From Roseateles depolymerans (GTDB lineage Bacteria; Pseudomonadota; Gammaproteobacteria; Burkholderiales; Burkholderiaceae_C): a stretch of DNA of 64,000 nt. The translations under genes were made by a program, and so were the position numbers. A model generated the notes under the pieces. That model was given only the letters and a program-made list of their open reading frames with translations. It was not told the origin of the DNA and did no database searches. The DNA is taken from the NCBI RefSeq assembly GCF_003387155.1, contig NZ_QUMT01000002.1, forward strand, positions 253,694 through 317,693. Direction: 5' to 3'. Positions 1 to 9,569 of the stretch are shown here, piece after piece; the first letter of the stretch is position 1, and each line of letters starts with the position of its first letter.

Positions 1-219
1 CGTTTTCCTTAGACTCGTCTACACTCCGCGATCCTTAAAATCCGCCCCGCTCCGTCCAGCCGGCACCTGTCTTCCGCTCCCCTCCTGCTGCCCCACCGAT
101 GCGCCTGCGGCCACCGTCCGTGCGCCACGGTTGATAAGGTCTTTGGCAGCGGGATGGCCCGGATCGTGCATGCTGACGGGCTTGTGTTTGGACTCTTCCC
201 TCGTTGAATCGGGACTGCA
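1..219 (+). promoter_or_regulatory. Region upstream of the nucleoside operon, candidate promoters
   Basis: No gene is supported here. Two candidate promoters point into the operon: a -10-like TAAAAT at 36-41, and TTGTGT at 182-187 followed after 16 bases by TTGAAT at 204-209, only ten bases before the ATG. I looked for riboswitch-like folds because the genes downstream handle nucleosides and recognised none. Which promoter is used cannot be told from sequence. Confidence 0.3.
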
Positions 220-1212
220 ATGAAGCCTTCCATGTCGCTTTCCTCGCTCATGTCCGGCCTGGTGCTGGCACTGGTGTCCGGCACGGCGCTGGCGCAAGCC
301 ACCACGCCGGCGGTCATCTTCGACATGGGCGGCAAGTTCGACAAATCCTTCAACGAGGCCGCCTACCGCGGCGTCGAGAAGTGGAAGGCCGACACCGGCG
401 GCAAGTATTTCGAATTCGAGATCAGCAACGAAACCCAGCGCGTGCAGGCCATCCGCCGCATGGCCGAGCGGGGCGCCAGCCCCATCATCTCGGTGGGTTT
501 TGCGCAGGCCTCGGCGCTGAACCAGGTGGCCAAGGACTTCCCCAAGACCAAGTTCGTCATCATCGACGAGAAGGTCAACCAGCCCAACGTGCAGTCCGTG
601 CTGTTCAAGGAACAGGAAGGCAGCTTCCTGGTGGGCGCGCTGGCCTCGCTGACCAGCAAGACCGGCAAGGTCGGTTTCATCGGCGGCATGGACATCCCGC
701 TGATCCGCAAGTTTGAATGCGGCTACGAGCAGGGCGCCAAGGCCGCCAACCCCAAGGTCGAGCTCTTCAAGAACATGACCGGCACGACCGCCACCGCGTG
801 GAACGACCCCACCCGCGGCGGTGAGCTGGCCAAGGCCCAGTTTGCCAAGGGCGTGGACGTGGTCTTCGCTGCCGCTGGGGGGACCGGCGTGGGCATCTAC
901 CAGGCCGCCAAGGACGCCGGCAAGTTCGCCATCGGCGTGGACAGCAACCAGAACCACCTGCAGCCCGGCACCATGCTGAGCTCGATGGTCAAGCGGGTGG
1001 ACGTGGCCGTCTACAACGTGCTGAAGGAATGGAAGCCGGGCGTGCTGGTGCTGGGCCTGAAGGAAGGCGGCGTCGAGTACGCGCTGGACCAGGACAATGC
1101 CAAGCTGATCTCGCCGGCGGTGAAGGCCAAGCTGGACGGCTACAAGGCCGACATCGTTGCCGGCAAGATCAAGGTGGCCGACTACATGGCCGACAACGCC
1201 TGCAAGAACTGA
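220..1212 (+). CDS. BMP-family nucleoside-binding protein of an ABC importer
   Basis: Periplasmic solute-binding protein of 330 residues. Residues 1-25 form a Sec signal peptide with an ALA-Q cleavage site and no lipobox cysteine, so it should be soluble in the periplasm rather than lipid-anchored like Gram-positive relatives. The mature start DMGGKFDKSFNE is the conserved BMP/Med opening, and GFIGGMD and GVDSNQ mark the sugar-binding-protein fold. Known BMP-family proteins deliver purine or other nucleosides to an ABC permease. The genes that follow encode the ATPase, two permeases and four nucleoside-breakdown enzymes, so nucleosides are the likely ligand; the exact base specificity is inferred. 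Confidence 0.92.
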   Translation: MKPSMSLSSLMSGLVLALVSGTALAQATTPAVIFDMGGKFDKSFNEAAYRGVEKWKADTGGKYFEFEISNETQRVQAIRRMAERGASPIISVGFAQASALNQVAKDFPKTKFVIIDEKVNQPNVQSVLFKEQEGSFLVGALASLTSKTGKVGFIGGMDIPLIRKFECGYEQGAKAANPKVELFKNMTGTTATAWNDPTRGGELAKAQFAKGVDVVFAAAGGTGVGIYQAAKDAGKFAIGVDSNQNHLQPGTMLSSMVKRVDVAVYNVLKEWKPGVLVLGLKEGGVEYALDQDNAKLISPAVKAKLDGYKADIVAGKIKVADYMADNACKN

Positions 1213-1228
1213 TTCCCTGGCGTTCACC

Positions 1229-2830
1229 ATGACAGAGTCCTCACGCGGCGGACCCGCGCCCGCGGTACGCCTGTGCGACATTTCCAAGCGCTTCGGCGCG
1301 GTGCAGGCCAACCGCTCGGTCAGCCTCTCGGTCATGCCCGGCACGGTGCATGGCCTGGTCGGCGAGAACGGTGCCGGCAAGAGCACCTTGATGGCCATCC
1401 TCTACGGCTACTACCATGCCGACGAGGGCCACATTGAGATCAATGGCCAGGCGGTACAGATTGCCAATTCGCATCAGGCCATTGCCCTGGGCATCGGCAT
1501 GGTCCATCAGCACTTCATGCTGGTGGACACGCTGTCCGCGCTGGACAACGTCATGCTCGGCGCGGAGCCGGCTTTCTTCCTCGCCCGTGCCAAGCGTCAG
1601 GTGCGCAAGGACCTGGAAACGCTGATGCGCGACACCGGCCTGCATGTGCGGCTGGACGCCACGGTGGCCGACCTGCCGGTGGGCGAGCTGCAGCGGCTGG
1701 AGATTCTGAAGGCGCTGTACCGCGGCGCCCGCATCCTGATCCTGGACGAACCGACGGCGGTGCTGACGCCGCAGGAAACCGACCAGCTGTTCGACGTGCT
1801 GCGGCGTCTGCGCGAGCGCGGCACGACCATCCTGCTGATCACCCACAAGCTGCGTGAAGTGATGGCCCTGTGCGACGCGGTCACGGTGATGCGTGCCGGC
1901 GCGGTGGTCAAGACCACGCCGATCGGCGACACCAGCCCCGAGGACCTGGCCGAGAGCATGGTCGGTCGCAAGGTCAACCTGGGCCGGGCCGGTGGTGCCG
2001 CCCAGCCGCAGTCGGACCAGCCGGTGCTGCGCGCCGAAGGCCTGAGCGTGGCCAGCGGCGCCGGCGTGCATCTGCTCACCAATGTGCAGCTGGCCCTGCG
2101 CCCGGGCGAGATCGTCGGCGTGGCCGGTGTCTCGGGCAACGGCCAGAGCGAGCTGCTGGAAGTGCTGGCCGGCATGCGCGCGCCCGATGCGGGCTCGATG
2201 CACCTGGCCGGGCGCGACTTCCGTCCCGCCACCTGGCTGGACCCGCGCACCGCCCGCGACCTGAAGCTGGCCCATGTGCCGGAAGACCGCCACCTGCTGG
2301 GCATGGTGCTGAGCTTCCCCGCCTGGGAAACCGCCGCGCTGGGCTACCACGAGCAGGACCAGTACTGCGCCGGCCCGCTGGGCCTGGCCATGAACCAGCG
2401 CCACCTGCGCGCCCAGACCGCCCGCATGATGGAGGACTTCGACGTCCGCCCGCGCAATGCGGAACTGGGCTCGTCCAAGTTCTCCGGCGGCAATCAGCAA
2501 AAGCTCATCCTGGCGCGCGAGATCGGCCAGCAGCCGGCGGTGCTGCTGGTGGGCCAGCCGACCCGCGGCGTGGACATTGGCGCGATCGAATTCATCCACA
2601 ACCGGCTGCGCCAGTTGCGCGACGCCGGCTGCGCCATCTTGCTGGTCTCCAGTGAACTCGACGAGATCCTGGCCCTGGCCGACCGCGTGGTGGTGATGAA
2701 TGCCGGCCGCATCACCGGCGAGCTCAGCATCGAGCAGTGCAACGAAAAGACCCTGGGCCTGCTGATGGCCGCCACCCCTGACCGCGCGGACACGCCCTCG
2801 GGCGCCCCTGCCGCGAAAGCCTCCTCATGA
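1229..2830 (+). CDS. Nucleoside ABC importer, double ATP-binding protein
   Basis: ATPase of 533 residues with two fused nucleotide-binding domains, as in RbsA/YufO-type importers. The first domain has Walker A GENGAGKST, a signature-like LPVGELQRLE and Walker B LILDEPTAVL. The second has GVSGNGQSE in place of Walker A, lacking the usual lysine, then FSGGNQQKL and LLVGQPTRGVD. A degenerate second site is common in this family. The open frame runs upstream to 1157, but that part overlaps the binding-protein gene; the ATG at 1229 begins MTESSRGG and fits the family start. The stop overlaps the next start (ATGA), indicating translational coupling. Confidence 0.93.
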   Translation: MTESSRGGPAPAVRLCDISKRFGAVQANRSVSLSVMPGTVHGLVGENGAGKSTLMAILYGYYHADEGHIEINGQAVQIANSHQAIALGIGMVHQHFMLVDTLSALDNVMLGAEPAFFLARAKRQVRKDLETLMRDTGLHVRLDATVADLPVGELQRLEILKALYRGARILILDEPTAVLTPQETDQLFDVLRRLRERGTTILLITHKLREVMALCDAVTVMRAGAVVKTTPIGDTSPEDLAESMVGRKVNLGRAGGAAQPQSDQPVLRAEGLSVASGAGVHLLTNVQLALRPGEIVGVAGVSGNGQSELLEVLAGMRAPDAGSMHLAGRDFRPATWLDPRTARDLKLAHVPEDRHLLGMVLSFPAWETAALGYHEQDQYCAGPLGLAMNQRHLRAQTARMMEDFDVRPRNAELGSSKFSGGNQQKLILAREIGQQPAVLLVGQPTRGVDIGAIEFIHNRLRQLRDAGCAILLVSSELDEILALADRVVVMNAGRITGELSIEQCNEKTLGLLMAATPDRADTPSGAPAAKASS

Positions 2831-3966
2831 GTAGCCAAGCCTTGCAAATGCCGCGCTGGATGGATCTGGTGCTGCTGCCGCTGTGGAACCTGCTGATCGC
2901 CCTGCTGGTGGCCGGCGGCGTGGTGCTGTTGATCGGCGCGAGCCCGCTGCAGGCCCTGACCGTGCTGCTGGAAGGCGCACTGGGCAGCGCCCGCGGCCTG
3001 GGCTACACGCTCTACTACACCACCACCTTCATCTTCACCGGCCTGGCCGTGGCCGTGGCCTTCCACGGCGGCCTCTTTAACATCGGCGGGGAAGGGCAGG
3101 CGACGCTGGGCGGCATCGGCGTGGCGCTGCTGTCGCTGTGGCTGGGCCCGAAGCTGCCGGCGGTGATCATGCTGCCGCTGGCCATCCTGGCGGCCGCCGC
3201 CTTCGGCATGCTGTGGGCCGCGGTGCCGGGATACCTGCAGGCCTGGCGCGGCAGCCATGTGGTCATCACCACCATCATGTTCAACTTCCTGGCGGCCAGC
3301 CTGAACGGCTACCTGCTGGTGAACTGGTTGCGCCCGTCCGGCTCGATGTCGGTGGAGAGCTCGGACTTCGCGCCCTCGGCCCGCATGCCGGCCCTGCATG
3401 AACTGGCTGCCCGCTTCGGCTGGGAACTGCCGTCGTCGCCGCTGAACCTGTCCATCGTGCTGGCCGTGCTGGCCTGCGTGTTCGTGTGGTGGTTCCTGTG
3501 GCGCAGCCGCGCCGGCTACGTGCTGCGCGCCGTGGGCGCCAATGCCAATGCCGCGCACTATGCCGGCATCCGTCCGCGCTGGCAGGTGCTCGCGGCCATG
3601 GGCCTGTCCGGCGCGCTGGCGGGCCTGGTGGGCATCAATGAAATCGCCGGCGTGCAGGGCAAACTGACGCTGGACTTCGTGGCCGGCGCCGGCTTCACCG
3701 GCATTGCGGTGGCGCTGATGGGCCGCAACCATCCGGTGGGCATCGTGCTGGCGTCGCTGCTCTTCGGCGTGCTCTACCAGGGCGGCGTGGAAGTGTCCTT
3801 CGAGGTGCCGGGCTTCAGCCGCGAGATGGTGGTGACCGTCCAGGGCCTGATCGTGCTCTTCGCCGGTGCCATGGCCATGGTGAGCGCCCCGATGTTCGCC
3901 CGGCTCTACACGATGCTGACCCGCCGCGCCCGCAGCGCGGCTGTTGAGGGGACAACCCATGGATGA
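2827..3966 (+). CDS. Nucleoside ABC importer, inner-membrane permease 1
   Basis: Polytopic permease of 379 residues in the branched-chain/ribose permease superfamily (YufP/NupP type). Eight or more hydrophobic segments are visible, starting with one at about residues 17-40, and the family motif [11 protein letters not shown] lies near residue 80. A cytoplasmic loop carries [12 protein letters not shown], the usual coupling region for the ATPase. It starts four bases inside the ATPase gene and ends eight bases inside the next permease gene, so the three should be made together and form the heterodimeric transmembrane part of the importer. Confidence 0.92.
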   Translation: MSSQALQMPRWMDLVLLPLWNLLIALLVAGGVVLLIGASPLQALTVLLEGALGSARGLGYTLYYTTTFIFTGLAVAVAFHGGLFNIGGEGQATLGGIGVALLSLWLGPKLPAVIMLPLAILAAAAFGMLWAAVPGYLQAWRGSHVVITTIMFNFLAASLNGYLLVNWLRPSGSMSVESSDFAPSARMPALHELAARFGWELPSSPLNLSIVLAVLACVFVWWFLWRSRAGYVLRAVGANANAAHYAGIRPRWQVLAAMGLSGALAGLVGINEIAGVQGKLTLDFVAGAGFTGIAVALMGRNHPVGIVLASLLFGVLYQGGVEVSFEVPGFSREMVVTVQGLIVLFAGAMAMVSAPMFARLYTMLTRRARSAAVEGTTHG

Positions 3967-4924
3967 GGTGCTGATCGGGTCGGTGCTGGCCTCGACGCTG
4001 CGCGTCACCACGCCGCTGCTGTTCGCGGCCCTGGCGGGTCTGCTGTGCGAGCGCTCCGGCGTGGTGGACATCGGGCTGGAAGGCAAGATGCTGGCCGCCG
4101 CCTTTGCGGCCGCGGCCGTCACCAGCGTCACGCATTCCGCGCCGCTGGGCATTGGCGCGGCCATGCTGGTGGCCTGTGCCATGTCGGGTCTGCACGGCTT
4201 TGCCTGCGTGACCCATCGCGGGGACCAGGTCGTCTCCGGCGTGGCCCTCAACATGGTCGCCGCCGGCCTGACCGTGGTGCTGGGCATTGCCTGGTTTGCC
4301 CAAGGGGGACAGACGCCGCCGATCGACGCCAGCCAGCGCCTGACCGGCCTGCTGCCGCAGTTCGCGGAACCGGTGCCCGGCAGTTGGGTCGGCTCGGTCA
4401 TCGGCCACGGGCTGCTCAGCCACAACCTGCTGGTGTACCTGGCCTTTGCGCTGGTGCTGGTGGTGTGGTTCTTCCTGGAACGCACCCGTCCGGGCCTGCG
4501 CCTGCGGGCCGTCGGTGAGAACCCGGCGATGGTGGATGCCGCCGGCGTGTCGGTGCCGCGTCTGCGCTACACCGCCCTGATGCTCAATGGCCTGCTGTGC
4601 GGCCTGGGCGGCGCTTACCTGACGCTGGCGCAGAACGCTTCGTTCTCGCCCAACATGACGGCGGGTCGTGGCTTCATCGCGCTGGCTGCGATGATCTTCG
4701 GCAAGTGGAAACCGCTGCCGACGCTGGCCGCCTGCCTGCTGTTCGGTTTCCTCGATGCCATCGCCATTCGGCTGCAGGGCGTCTCGCTGCCTGGCATCGG
4801 CGAAGTGCCGGTGCAGGCCATCCAGGCGCTGCCCTATGTGCTGACGGTGGTCCTGCTGGCTGGCTTCATCGGCCAGGCGGTGGCGCCGAAGGCGCTGAGC
4901 AAGCCGTATGTGAAGGAACGCTGA
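3959..4924 (+). CDS. Nucleoside ABC importer, inner-membrane permease 2
   Basis: Second permease, 321 residues, YufQ/NupQ type. The early motif ERSGVVDIGLEGKML is characteristic, and GENPAMVDAAGVSVPRLR is the cytoplasmic coupling loop. The ATG at 3959 is preferred over an upstream TTG at 3944 because GAGGGG lies just ahead of it at the right distance. It overlaps the stop of permease 1 by eight bases. A 174-base gap with no further gene separates it from cdd, and the strand does not change. Confidence 0.92.
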   Translation: MDEVLIGSVLASTLRVTTPLLFAALAGLLCERSGVVDIGLEGKMLAAAFAAAAVTSVTHSAPLGIGAAMLVACAMSGLHGFACVTHRGDQVVSGVALNMVAAGLTVVLGIAWFAQGGQTPPIDASQRLTGLLPQFAEPVPGSWVGSVIGHGLLSHNLLVYLAFALVLVVWFFLERTRPGLRLRAVGENPAMVDAAGVSVPRLRYTALMLNGLLCGLGGAYLTLAQNASFSPNMTAGRGFIALAAMIFGKWKPLPTLAACLLFGFLDAIAIRLQGVSLPGIGEVPVQAIQALPYVLTVVLLAGFIGQAVAPKALSKPYVKER

Positions 4925-5098
4925 GCGGCGGCCCGGCATGCTCGAGGGCTTGTCCGTCCTCGATCGGCCGCACCGTGTTCATCGAGGCCGCGCGCCCGGC
5001 GCGGTTCTGCGACGCTTTCAGCGTGCCAGCGCCCATGCCCGCGCGCTGGGCTAGGCGCCCCGTGTCGACTGAACAGACACTGAAGAATGAAGGGAACG

Positions 5099-5530
5099 AT
5101 GATGCAGATTCCAGGTTTGAACGACGCCCTGGTGCAGCAATTGCTGAAGGCCGCGATGGACGCGCGTCAGCACTCGTACGCACCGTATTCGAAATACCTC
5201 GTTGGCGCTGCCGTGCTGGATGAGCAGGGCCGCATCCATGCCGGCTGCAACATCGAAAACGCCGCCTATCCGCAAGGCTGGTGCGCCGAGACCACCGCCC
5301 TGGGCCACATGATCATGGCGGGCGGACGCATCGCCCGTGCCGTCATGGTGACCGGCGCCGGCAGCGAAATCATCACGCCCTGCGGCGGCTGCCGCCAAAA
5401 GCTGCGTGAGTTCGCGCAGCCTGCCGACCTGATCGTCATCGCCGGCGACAGCACTGGCGTGCGCGCCCACTGGACGCTGGAGCAGTTGCTGCCCGCCAGC
5501 TTCGGCCCCGACCATCTCAAGAACGCCTGA
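5099..5530 (+). CDS. cdd: Cytidine deaminase
   Basis: Converts cytidine and deoxycytidine to uridine and deoxyuridine plus ammonia, in the cytoplasm. The 143-residue protein is the short tetrameric type. The zinc site is visible as CAE (in GWCAETTALG) and PCGGCRQKL, and CNIENAAY is the substrate-binding strand. Two adjacent ATGs (5099, 5102) follow AAGGGA; a third in-frame ATG at 5087 overlaps that ribosome-binding site and is less likely. It is the first salvage enzyme after the transporter genes and lies 11 bases before the phosphorylase gene. Confidence 0.95.
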   Translation: MMQIPGLNDALVQQLLKAAMDARQHSYAPYSKYLVGAAVLDEQGRIHAGCNIENAAYPQGWCAETTALGHMIMAGGRIARAVMVTGAGSEIITPCGGCRQKLREFAQPADLIVIAGDSTGVRAHWTLEQLLPASFGPDHLKNA

Positions 5531-5541
5531 AGGAGAACCTC

Positions 5542-6399
5542 ATGTCCATGCCCTTGCAAGGCGCCGCCCTGGAAGCCGCCATCACCACCAGCCTCGCCAC
5601 GCTCAAGGCCACCTTCGGCGAGACCGCGCCGGAAGTCGCCGTCGTACTGGGCTCCGGCTGGAGCGGTGCGGTCGAGCAGTTGCAGGACCAGCAGCACCTG
5701 CCCTATGCCCAACTGCCCGCTTTCCCGCAGCCCAAGGTGGAAGGCCACGTGGCCGAAATCACCGTCGGCCGGGTGGGCCAGCAACGGGTCGTGATGCTGC
5801 GCGGTCGCGCCCATACCTATGAGAGCGGCGACTGCACCGGCATGGCCGGCGCCATCCGCAGCCTCAAGGCCTGGGGCGTGAAGCTGCTGCTGCTGACCAA
5901 TGCGTCGGGCAGCCTGCGCTCGCACCTGCCCCCGGGCAGCCTGATGATGATCTCCGATCACATCAATGCGCCGCAGCGCTCGCCGCTGACCGGCCTGCCG
6001 GGCAATGACCGCTTCACCGACATGAGCACCGCCTACGACGTCGAACTGCGCCAGCAGGCGGTCAAGGTCGCCCAGACCCACAACCTGGTGCTGGGGCAGG
6101 GCGTGTACGTGTGGGCCGTGGGTCCGCAGTTCGAAACGCCGGCCGAGATCCGCATGTTCTCCGCCTGGGGCGCCGATGCCGTCGGCATGAGCACCGTGCC
6201 GGAAACCATCCTGGCCCGCCATGCCGGCCTGCGGGTGGGCGGTCTGGCGCTGATCACCAACATGGCCGCCGGCCTGTCCGACGAAGCGCTGACGCATGCG
6301 CTGACGCTGCAGCAGGCCAAGGCTTCCGGGGACCGCGCCGCGGCCTTCCTGGGTCAGCTGCTGGCCTCGCTGGCCACGATGGAATCGCTGCGCGCCTGA
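5542..6399 (+). CDS. Purine-nucleoside phosphorylase, trimeric type
   Basis: Splits purine (deoxy)nucleosides with phosphate into base and (deoxy)ribose-1-phosphate. At 285 residues it matches the trimeric PNP/XapA family rather than the hexameric DeoD family. Motifs seen are VLGSGWSG (phosphate loop), GRAHTYE, LLTNASGSL, VGPQFETPAEIRM and GADAVGMSTVPE, then TNMAAGLSD near the end with the purine-contacting asparagine. AAGGAG precedes the ATG. Its (deoxy)ribose-1-phosphate product should feed the sugar-phosphate branch that deoC serves. Confidence 0.93.
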   Translation: MSMPLQGAALEAAITTSLATLKATFGETAPEVAVVLGSGWSGAVEQLQDQQHLPYAQLPAFPQPKVEGHVAEITVGRVGQQRVVMLRGRAHTYESGDCTGMAGAIRSLKAWGVKLLLLTNASGSLRSHLPPGSLMMISDHINAPQRSPLTGLPGNDRFTDMSTAYDVELRQQAVKVAQTHNLVLGQGVYVWAVGPQFETPAEIRMFSAWGADAVGMSTVPETILARHAGLRVGGLALITNMAAGLSDEALTHALTLQQAKASGDRAAAFLGQLLASLATMESLRA

Positions 6400-6431
6400 G
6401 ATCGGGCGGCGCAGCCTGCAGGGAGTTGACG

Positions 6432-7208
<777 letters not shown>

Positions 7209-7221
7209 GAGGCCGCGGTCC

Positions 7222-8541
7222 ATGCTGGCGCAGGAAATCATCCGCACCAAACGCGAAGGCCATTCGCTGGACGAGACCCAGATCCAGCACTTCGTGCGCG
7301 GACTGGTCGATGGCAGCTGGAGCGAAGGCCAGGTGGCCGCGCTGGGCATGGCCATCTTTCTGCGGGGCATGACGCGGGACGAGGCGGTGGCCCTGACGCG
7401 CGCGATGCAGCACAGCGGCCGGGTGCTCAGCTGGCCGGACATGCCCGGCCCGGTGCTGGACAAGCATTCCAGCGGCGGCGTGGGGGACAAGCTCAGCCTG
7501 ATGCTGGCCCCGCTGGTGGCCGCATGCGGCGGCCATGTGCCGATGATCGCCGGACGAGGCCTGGGCCACACCGGCGGCACGGTGGACAAGCTCGAAGCCA
7601 TCCCGGGTTACTGCACCACGCCGTCGCCCGCGGACTTCGACCGGATCGTGCGCACCCTGGGCTGCGCCATCATCGGCCAGACCGGGGACCTGGCTCCGGC
7701 GGACAAGCGCTTCTACGCCACGCGGGACGTCACGGCCACGGTGGAGAGCGTGCCGCTGATCACCGCCAGCATCCTGTCGAAGAAGCTGGCGGCCGGCCTG
7801 CAGGGCCTGGCCATGGACGTCAAATGCGGCAACGGCGCCTTCGCGGCCACGCCGGCCTTCGCGCAGGAACTGGCGGGCAGCATCGTGGAGGTGGCGCAGG
7901 GTGCCGGTCTGCGCACCCATGCGCTGATCACCGACATGAACCAGGTGCTGGGCGCGGAGATCGGCAATGCGCTGGAAGTGCAGGGCGCGCTGGACTACCT
8001 CACCGGTCGTGTGCCTCGCGACCCGCGCACCCATGAGCTGACGCTGTCCCTGGCGGCGGAGATGCTGCTGATGGGCGGCCTGGCCCCGGATCTGCCTGCG
8101 GCCCGCAAGACGCTGCAGGCCGCGCTGGACAGCGGCGCGGCGGCCGAGCGGTTTGGCCGCATGGTGGCAGCGCTGGGCGGTCCGACGGACCTGCTGGAGG
8201 ATCCCGGACGCCACCTGCCCGCCGCCCCGGTCATCCGTCCGGTGCCGGCGCCTCGAGCCGGGCGCCTGACCGCCATGCAGACGCGGGACATCGGCCTGAT
8301 CATCGTGGAGCTGGGCGGCGGACGTCGCCTGCCGGGCGACACCCTGGACATGCGGGTCGGCTTCAATGGCGTGCGGCAACTGGGGGATGTGGTGGACGCG
8401 GGCGAGCCGCTGGCCTACGTGCATGCGGCCAGCGTTCAGGCGGCCGATGCCGCTGCCGCGCGCCTGCAAGCCGCCATCACCCTGAGCGACGCTTCAGCGC
8501 CGTGGACCGCGGCGCCGCTGGTGCTGGGTCGCCTGGCCTGA
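7222..8541 (+). CDS. deoA: Thymidine phosphorylase
   Basis: Converts thymidine or deoxyuridine plus phosphate to base and deoxyribose-1-phosphate. The 439-residue length agrees with E. coli DeoA (440). The phosphate and nucleoside site shows as KHSSGGVGDKLS and GRGLGHTGGTVDKLE. The frame is open upstream, but the ATG at 7222 gives the family start MLAQEIIRTKREG. It is the last gene of the salvage operon. I see no strong intrinsic terminator after it, only a GC-rich 131-base gap that holds the trmB promoter. Confidence 0.95.
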   Translation: MLAQEIIRTKREGHSLDETQIQHFVRGLVDGSWSEGQVAALGMAIFLRGMTRDEAVALTRAMQHSGRVLSWPDMPGPVLDKHSSGGVGDKLSLMLAPLVAACGGHVPMIAGRGLGHTGGTVDKLEAIPGYCTTPSPADFDRIVRTLGCAIIGQTGDLAPADKRFYATRDVTATVESVPLITASILSKKLAAGLQGLAMDVKCGNGAFAATPAFAQELAGSIVEVAQGAGLRTHALITDMNQVLGAEIGNALEVQGALDYLTGRVPRDPRTHELTLSLAAEMLLMGGLAPDLPAARKTLQAALDSGAAAERFGRMVAALGGPTDLLEDPGRHLPAAPVIRPVPAPRAGRLTAMQTRDIGLIIVELGGGRRLPGDTLDMRVGFNGVRQLGDVVDAGEPLAYVHAASVQAADAAAARLQAAITLSDASAPWTAAPLVLGRLA

Positions 8542-8672
8542 GGCGCTGGCCGGTCGCCACCCAGTTGCCCACGCGGCCGGCCCCCAAGCGGCCGGCCCCA
8601 CGCCAAGGCCCTTAAAATCGCGCTTCCTGCCAGCCTCGCCCTCGAGGCTGGTGTCATTTCCGCCCCTGCACC

Positions 8673-9416
8673 ATGTCGCTTCCCACCTCTCCTTCTTCTG
8701 ACCCCCATGGCGACGGCGACGACAGCCTCGCCGACGGCGTCGCCCATCGCGCCCGCATCCGCAGCTTCGTGGTCCGCGCCGGCCGCATGGGCACGGGCCA
8801 GATCAAGGCCCTGGCCGAGCTGGGTCCGCGGTTCGTGCTGCCCTTCGAGCAGCGGCCCCTGGACACCGCGCAGGTGTTCGGCCGCCAGGCGCCGGTCGTG
8901 CTGGAGATCGGCTTTGGCATGGGCGGGGCCACCGCGCAGATCGCGCAGACCCTGCCGGACCATGATTTCATCGGCTGTGAGGTGCATGAGCCCGGTGTCG
9001 GCGCACTGCTCAAGCTGATCGGGGAACAGAACATCCCCAACATCCGCATCTTCCAGCACGACGCGGTGGAGGTGCTGGAACACATGATCCCGGAAGGCTC
9101 GCTGGCCGGTGTGCACATCTTCTTCCCCGACCCCTGGCACAAGAAGCGCCACAACAAGCGCCGCCTGATCCAGCCGCCGTTCGTGGCGCGCCTGGTGCGG
9201 CATCTGGCGCCCGGCGGTTATCTGCATTGCGCCACCGACTGGCAGCCCTATGCCGAGCAGATGCTGGAGGTGCTCGGCGCCGACCCGGATCTGGTGAACA
9301 CCGCCGCCGATGGCGCTTACGCCGACAAGCCCGCCTACCGGCCCCTCACCAAGTTCGAAAACCGGGGCCTGAAGCTGGGCCATGGTGTCTGGGACCTGGT
9401 CTTCCGCCGCAAGTAG
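8673..9416 (+). CDS. trmB: tRNA (guanine-N7-)-methyltransferase
   Basis: Methylates N7 of G46 in tRNA with S-adenosylmethionine. The 247-residue protein has the SAM loop [11 protein letters not shown], the conserved [12 protein letters not shown] and [13 protein letters not shown], then the TrmB signature [15 protein letters not shown] and the closing [19 protein letters not shown]. The ATG at 8673 is followed by a divergent, Ser/Pro-rich N-terminus. A -10-like TAAAAT lies at 8613-8618, predicting a leader of roughly 50 bases. It is a free-standing housekeeping gene. Confidence 0.96.
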   Translation: MSLPTSPSSDPHGDGDDSLADGVAHRARIRSFVVRAGRMGTGQIKALAELGPRFVLPFEQRPLDTAQVFGRQAPVVLEIGFGMGGATAQIAQTLPDHDFIGCEVHEPGVGALLKLIGEQNIPNIRIFQHDAVEVLEHMIPEGSLAGVHIFFPDPWHKKRHNKRRLIQPPFVARLVRHLAPGGYLHCATDWQPYAEQMLEVLGADPDLVNTAADGAYADKPAYRPLTKFENRGLKLGHGVWDLVFRRK

Positions 9417-9555
9417 AACCATCCGTCCGGTCCCGCCCGTGTTTCAGTCCTGTTTCGTGCGCGCAGTGTGCGCACGGTACGGGGCGTCTCATGACCAAGG
9501 TCAGTTGACCCGCGGTGTTTGTTCCGGCAGAAAACCGGGGCAGGGCCCGCGCTGA

Positions 9556-9561
9556 TAGAGT
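9556..9561 (+). promoter_or_regulatory. -10-like element next to the coaBC start
   Basis: TAGAGT ends eight bases before the ATG at 9570, so transcription would begin at or next to the start codon. No convincing -35 and no ribosome-binding site are visible between it and the gene. Confidence 0.35.
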
Positions 9562-9569
9562 CGCACGCT

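Noticed and set aside
1-219. Purine-type riboswitch before the nucleoside operon
   Set aside because: Expected junction and loop sequences of known purine riboswitches are not recognisable.
2494-4485. 663-codon minus-strand open frame across the ABC permease genes
   Set aside because: It lies antisense to well-recognised genes, has shadow composition (Arg/Gln/His/Ala-rich) and no family motif.
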